Positions 7,627-10,994 of a DNA stretch of 10,994 bases are shown here, one piece after another. Position 1 is the first letter of the stretch. Every line of letters begins with the position of its first letter. The translations under genes were made by a program, and so were the position numbers. A model generated the notes under the pieces. It searched no databases. It had not been told where the DNA came from and was given only the letters and a program-made list of their open reading frames with translations. The stretch covers positions 1 through 10,994 of the forward strand of contig CAJVPP010003713.1 of NCBI GenBank assembly GCA_910592005.1. The letters run 5' to 3'. This DNA is from Funneliformis mosseae. Taxonomy: Eukaryota > Glomeromycota > Glomeromycetes > Glomerales > Glomeraceae.

Positions 7627-7648
7627 TATATATATATATATATATATA
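7627..7648. repeat. (TA)11 microsatellite
   Basis: Eleven uninterrupted TA units. Confidence 0.95.
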
Positions 7649-7957
7649 ATAGCTATCTATAATTAATTAAAGAAAATTTGAAAGAATCATTTCAAATAAT
7701 ATCTAAATTTGATTAGCATCATTAGAAAGTATTCAATGCTCATTATAAAGTTTTTTTGGAATAATCTGTTATTTAGATATAAAATTCTACAACTAAATAA
7801 TAATTCTGAATGTAAAAAAGATATTGAATAAAAAATTTTTATAATTGTTATTCTTAGAGAATTCTATCAAGATACGCATATTTTTGAAATTACAAAAAAT
7901 TTTATATATTGTTTTAAATCAACTTAAGACTAAAGATATTTATTAAAGATTTTCTAC

Positions 7958-7972
7958 AAAAAAAAAAAAAAA
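7958..7972. repeat. A15 homopolymer
   Basis: A run of 15 A is followed by TAATAATC. There is no other sign of a retroposon 3' end. Confidence 0.9.
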
Positions 7973-8084
7973 TAATAATCAATAATATTTATTATTATGA
8001 TGAAATAAACTGAAAATCAGAAAAATATTTAATATTAAATAGTAAAAGTATATCTAGAGCTCTGCAATAAACTAAGTCACTTAC

Positions 8085-8215
8085 AAGTCAAATAAGCTAG
8101 TTCATTTAAGCTTAACTCAAGCTATTATAAAATAAGCTATGAGCTAGATAAACTAGCTTATGCTATAGCTTAGTTTGTGTCATAGTTCAGCTTGTTAGCT
8201 TACTTTTCTTTTTTG
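8085..8215. repeat. Element B left arm, AGCT-rich
   Basis: AAGCTAG, AAGCTTAA, CAAGCTA, GAGCTAG, CTAGCTTA, ATAGCTTAG and TTAGCTTA recur in both orientations every 8 to 20 bases. The arm can fold on itself and partly pairs with 9405-9530. Confidence 0.7.
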
Positions 8216-8401
8216 AAGTAAATAAATCTAAAGAAGATTTTTCTTTAAAGAAAAAATGTTTCAATAATGTTTATTTAAAGAAAATTGGTCTTAATAACAT
8301 TTTCTTTAAAAAAAATAAACTTAGTGATATTTATTTAAAGAAAAATGAATCCAGTGATATTTCTTTTAAAGAAAAATGAATCTGATGATATTTCTTTTAA
8401 A

Positions 8402-8508
8402 GAAAAATGCATTTAACAATGTTTTCTTAAAAAAAAATGCATTTAACAATGTTTTCTTAAAGAAAAATGCATTTAACAATGTTTTCTTAAAGAAAAATGC
8501 ATTTATGG
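8402..8508. repeat. Near-identical recent copies within the minisatellite
   Basis: Consecutive units carrying AAAAATGCATTTAACAATG and TTTTCTTAAA differ by about one base, unlike the diverged units elsewhere. This points to recent local expansion. Confidence 0.75.
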
Positions 8509-8510
8509 TT

Positions 8511-8564
8511 AAATTTCTTTAAAGAAATTTGCTTTCAAAGCAATTTTCTTAAATGATATCATTT
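8511..8564. repeat. Cluster of three perfect palindromes
   Basis: 8511-8530 is a perfect 20-base palindrome (AAATTTCTTT and its complement). 8531-8541 is GCTTTCAAAGC, a 5-base stem around one base. 8551-8564 is AAATGATATCATTT, a perfect 14-base palindrome. They sit between two blocks of the minisatellite and could extrude as cruciforms. Confidence 0.8.
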
Positions 8565-9404
8565 CTGAAGTGATTTTATAAAGGATTTTAATTTCAAATA
8601 TGATTCTTTCAAAGGAAAACCACAGAGATGATTCTCTTTAAGAAAATCTCTCTAAAAGCGAAATCTTTAATAGAAATCATTCTGAAAGTGAAATCTTTAA
8701 GAAAATCATTCTGAAAGTGAAATCCTTTAAGAAAATTGCTTTGAAAGTAAAATCCTTTAAGGAAATCATTCTGAAAATAAAATTCTTTAAGGAAATCATT
8801 TTGGAAATAAAATTCTTCAAGGAAATACTTTTTAAAAATGAAATTCTTTAAGAAAATCATTCTGGAAATAAATCCTTCAAAAAAATTACTTCAGAAGTGA
8901 AATCTTTTATAAAAATTGCTTTGGAAATGTTTTTCTCAAAGAGAAGTGTTCAAAAATATTTTTTTTAAAGAGAATCATTCTAGAATCATTTTTCTTAAAG
9001 AGAATCATTTTGAAATCATTTCTTTTAAAAAAAAAGGTTTTAGAAACATTTTTTCTTAAAGGAAATTATTCTGAAAATATTTCTTTTAATGAGAATCATT
9101 TCAAAAATATTTCTCTTGAAAAAAATCATTTCAAAAAGTTTCTCTTATAGAAAATCATTCTAGTAATATTTTTCTTACAAAAAATCATTTCAGAAATGTT
9201 TCTCTTAACTGAAAACATTTTTTTAAAGAAAATAGTTCTGGAATTATTTCTCTCAAAAGGAATCATTCTAGAAATATTTCTCATAAAGGAAATTGTTTTA
9301 AAAATATTTTTCTTAAAGAGAATCATTTTAAAAATATTTTTTTTGCAGAAAATTATTCTGAAACATTTCTCTTAATGAGAAACGTTTTTCTCAATAGAAT
9401 TTTA

Positions 9405-9530
9405 TTTTTAGTTAACTTATAAATTGGTTTAGTTTAATTTGGCTTGTCAATTAATCTTCTAAATTGAGCTGAGCTGAGCTAGAAAAAAGTAGTTCAGCTT
9501 AAGTCAGTAGCAAGCCAAGCTAAGTTGGCT
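9405..9530. repeat. Element B right arm, AGCT-rich
   Basis: GAGCTGAGCTGAGCTAG (9466-9482), TTCAGCTTAAG, CCAAGCTAAG and related words are spaced closely and mirror the left arm in reverse orientation. Confidence 0.65.
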
Positions 9531-9696
9531 TATGCAAAGCTTTATTTGCAAGAAAAAATAAAAAAACCTTTTATGCAAGAATTAAAGTTAATTATTTATA
9601 ATTATTAGTTCAATAATACTAAGCAGAATACTTGATTTATTATTTTCTTATTTGATCTAGTATTTTAAACACTTAACCTAAAATCTAAATAGATCA

Positions 9697-10046
9697 AAGT
9701 TATAACTTATAATAGTTATTATTATTTATAACTTATAGTTATTGTAACTAATTGATTACAATTAGTATAGAATTAAAATTCATAAATAGTTATTTTTAAA
9801 GCCTAATAAGGTAAAGATTACTATAGATTCATATTATGAATCTGTAAGTTTTTAACTTATATTTAAAATGAATCTCTTTATTTTATTTGTAATATAATAT
9901 TTAAATTAAGAATGATATTATAATTAATTGCAATTATATAATACTTATTTGTCATTAGTTGCAATTAGTTACAACTTAATTTTTATTAATATTACAACTA
10001 GTTATAACCCTATCATGCTTATTTATTATTGTTAGTAACTAGTTAC
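9697..10046. repeat. Cluster of GTTATAAC/GTTACAAC inverted motifs
   Basis: Words such as AGTTATAACTTATA, ATAACTTATAGTTAT, AGTTACAACTT, ACAACTAGTTATAAC and AACTAGTTACAAC recur in both orientations. TTGTAA-N8-TTACAA near 9743 forms a hairpin. The left part (near 9698) and the complement of the right part (near 10046) are roughly alike. It resembles the arms of elements A and B, but I could not define ends or a target duplication. Confidence 0.35.
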
Positions 10047-10172
10047 AACACTATCTTTAATTCAAATATATAATATATTTTAATATATAATCAAATTATA
10101 AAATAATAAAATTTAAAATCTAATAAAATCTAAATAATAATATCTAAAGTCTAATAATAATCCATTTAAATT

Positions 10173-10232
10173 AAATTATACAGTAGAATATCAAAAGTTA
10201 CCAAATTGTATAGTGAAATATCAAAAGTTATT
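10173..10232 (+). repeat. 30-bp tandem duplication
   Basis: Two adjacent 30-base units (10173-10202 and 10203-10232) share AAATT-TA-AGT-AATATCAAAAGTTA, with about six differences between them. No further copies are seen. Confidence 0.7.
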
Positions 10233-10864
10233 GGACTCTTAAAAATTAGAAAATTGATAAAAATTTTGATCTCAGATTAAACTTTTTTTATTAATTTATT
10301 CAATTTTGATTGAATAAGCAAAGTTATTTATTATAATATTTTAAAGTTTTTATAAATATTTAATTAAAAATAAAAATATTTATTATATATTTAATACAGT
10401 ATTTTTAAATTTTAATATAAATTTTCAGTTATAATAAAATATTGAAATTATTAGCTATTGTTACAGTCAGTTCTTTAAGATGCTTATAAGTGATAAGCGA
10501 AGCAATATATATTTATGAGTGGTAAGTAGAAGGTTTAATTTGATATTTAGATTTAGAAGAGTGTCAATAAATTACCAGTTGATTTAATAACTATAACAAT
10601 AGAGTACTATCTCAGTTAGCACTCTGTACTATATAATTATGTTAGAGGGATTAAACTAAACTATTATATAAAACTATGAGTTAGATATACTGCTAAGCTA
10701 AAAGAAATTGTTTTCTATTTATATAAAATGAAAAATATAAAGTTATCAAAGATATAAAAGAAATAAATACAATAAATAAAATATATGAAATAAATAATAT
10801 ATAATAAATATATAAGATAGATAAAATAAAATAAATAAAAGAAATATATTATATAAAAGAAATA

Positions 10865-10892
10865 TATGCTATAGATGACATAGATGACATAA
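10865..10892 (+). repeat. Short tandem ATAGATGAC
   Basis: The units ATAGATGAC ATAGATGAC ATAAAAGAT lie within a longer A-rich low-complexity tract that starts near 10730. Confidence 0.6.
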
Positions 10893-10994
10893 AAGATATA
10901 TATGAAAGTGTTTTTAAGAAAATCAGGTTCTGAGAAATTTTTGACTAAAATTAAGAGCTTAATACATTTTAATCTAATTACATCAAAAAATAAA

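Larger units (their letters stand above)
5786..8054. other. Long A+T-rich stretch, no supportable gene
   Basis: There is no intact gene, tRNA or rRNA. It holds a perfect TTAA tract (6141-6160), A-rich low-complexity DNA (about 7318-7400), a (TA)11 tract and a 15-base A-run. A plus-strand frame at 7005-7238 (26 codons, TGA TAA, then 49 codons reading YEDIKRQKDIILNDS) is of chance length and composition. Confidence 0.5.
8226..9390. repeat. 30-bp minisatellite in element B
   Basis: About 38 units of roughly 30 bp make up this array, close to TTTCTTTAAAGAAAATCATT followed by CTGAAAATA. Three sub-blocks differ: 8226-8510 with AATGCATTTAACAATG, about 8640-8935 with GAAATCTTTAAG, and 8936-9390 with AATATTTCTCTTAAAGAG. 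The joint TTTCTTTAAAGAAA in each unit is itself nearly palindromic. Because 30 is divisible by 3, reverse-strand frames inside the array stay open and spell a 10-residue repeat rich in Phe, Leu, Lys and Asn. I regard these as artefacts, not genes. Confidence 0.85.
8057..9542. mobile_element. Element B: larger element of the same design as element A
   Basis: The left end (GAGCTCTGCAATAA from 8057) and the complement of the right end (AAGCTTTGCATAA ending at 9542) are imperfect inverted copies. TA lies outside each end (8055-8056 and 9543-9544). The ends fit one pattern with element A: TA then RAGCTYTGMA. Inside are AGCT-rich arms (about 8085-8215 and 9405-9530) and a core of about 38 copies of a 30-bp unit. 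There is no coding content. Boundaries rest on the short end match and the TA, so they are less certain than those of element A. Confidence 0.55.
9545..10994. other. A+T-rich right flank, no gene
   Basis: No reading frame, RNA gene or transposon gene is supportable. It contains the GTTATAAC motif cluster, a 30-bp tandem duplication and A-rich tracts near 10730-10880. Confidence 0.5.

Noticed and set aside
8609..8860. 83-codon repetitive reverse-strand protein
   Set aside because: It is produced by the 30-bp minisatellite, whose unit length is divisible by three. It lies wholly within the repeat and has no independent coding evidence.
9126..9326. 66-codon Lys/Phe/Ile-rich reverse-strand frame
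   Set aside because: Same cause: tandem repeat units in phase with codons.
10178..10202. TACAGTAGAAT resembling the start of a pogo/Tigger-type terminal repeat
   Set aside because: No inverted partner was found downstream or upstream, and the match is short.

Overview
The window looks like repeat-rich, gene-poor fungal nuclear DNA. It is extremely A+T rich and has no bacterial-style operons. Its one recognisable protein-coding sequence is a decayed DNA-transposon gene whose wording (VDGGPDENP-, YNPVER-, VPAVGRT-type motifs, a coiled coil and a terminal C2H2 finger) resembles transposase-like proteins I recall from arbuscular mycorrhizal fungi (Glomeromycotina, Rhizophagus type). That assignment comes from composition and memory of the family, not from a search.

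Region 1 (257-3232) is a complete but dead cut-and-paste transposon. It has perfect 27-bp terminal inverted repeats at 260-286 and 3203-3229 and a TTA target duplication on each side. One reverse-strand transposase reading frame runs from an ATG at 2750 to a TAA at 455. It can be followed almost end to end and is broken by 13 in-frame stops and one frameshift near 2190. The stops sit where the family appears to have Arg, Gln or Trp codons, so the decay looks like C-to-T/G-to-A transitions. A canonical four-run G-quadruplex motif lies just inside the left repeat.

Region 2 (3233-8056) is very A+T-rich DNA without a supportable intact gene. It holds two weak, broken coding-like remnants on the plus strand (about 3400-3702 and 5561-5785), simple repeats, and a 626-bp non-coding element (element A, 4184-4809). 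Element A has a TA on each side, a perfect 10-bp inverted end (AAGCTCTGAA), CTGAACT/TTCAG-rich arms and a core of 60-bp hairpin repeats.

Region 3 (8057-9542) is a larger element of the same design (element B). It also has a TA on each side and related ends (GAGCTCTGCA / AAGCTTTGCA), but AGCT-rich arms and a core of about 38 copies of a 30-bp minisatellite with several perfect palindromes. The shared layout of A and B is the most unusual thing here and may be an undescribed family of non-autonomous, satellite-carrying elements.

Region 4 (9545-10994) is A+T-rich DNA with a cluster of GTTATAAC/GTTACAAC inverted motifs, a 30-bp tandem duplication and A-rich tracts, and no gene. No tRNA, rRNA, CRISPR array or intact protein-coding gene was found anywhere in the window.
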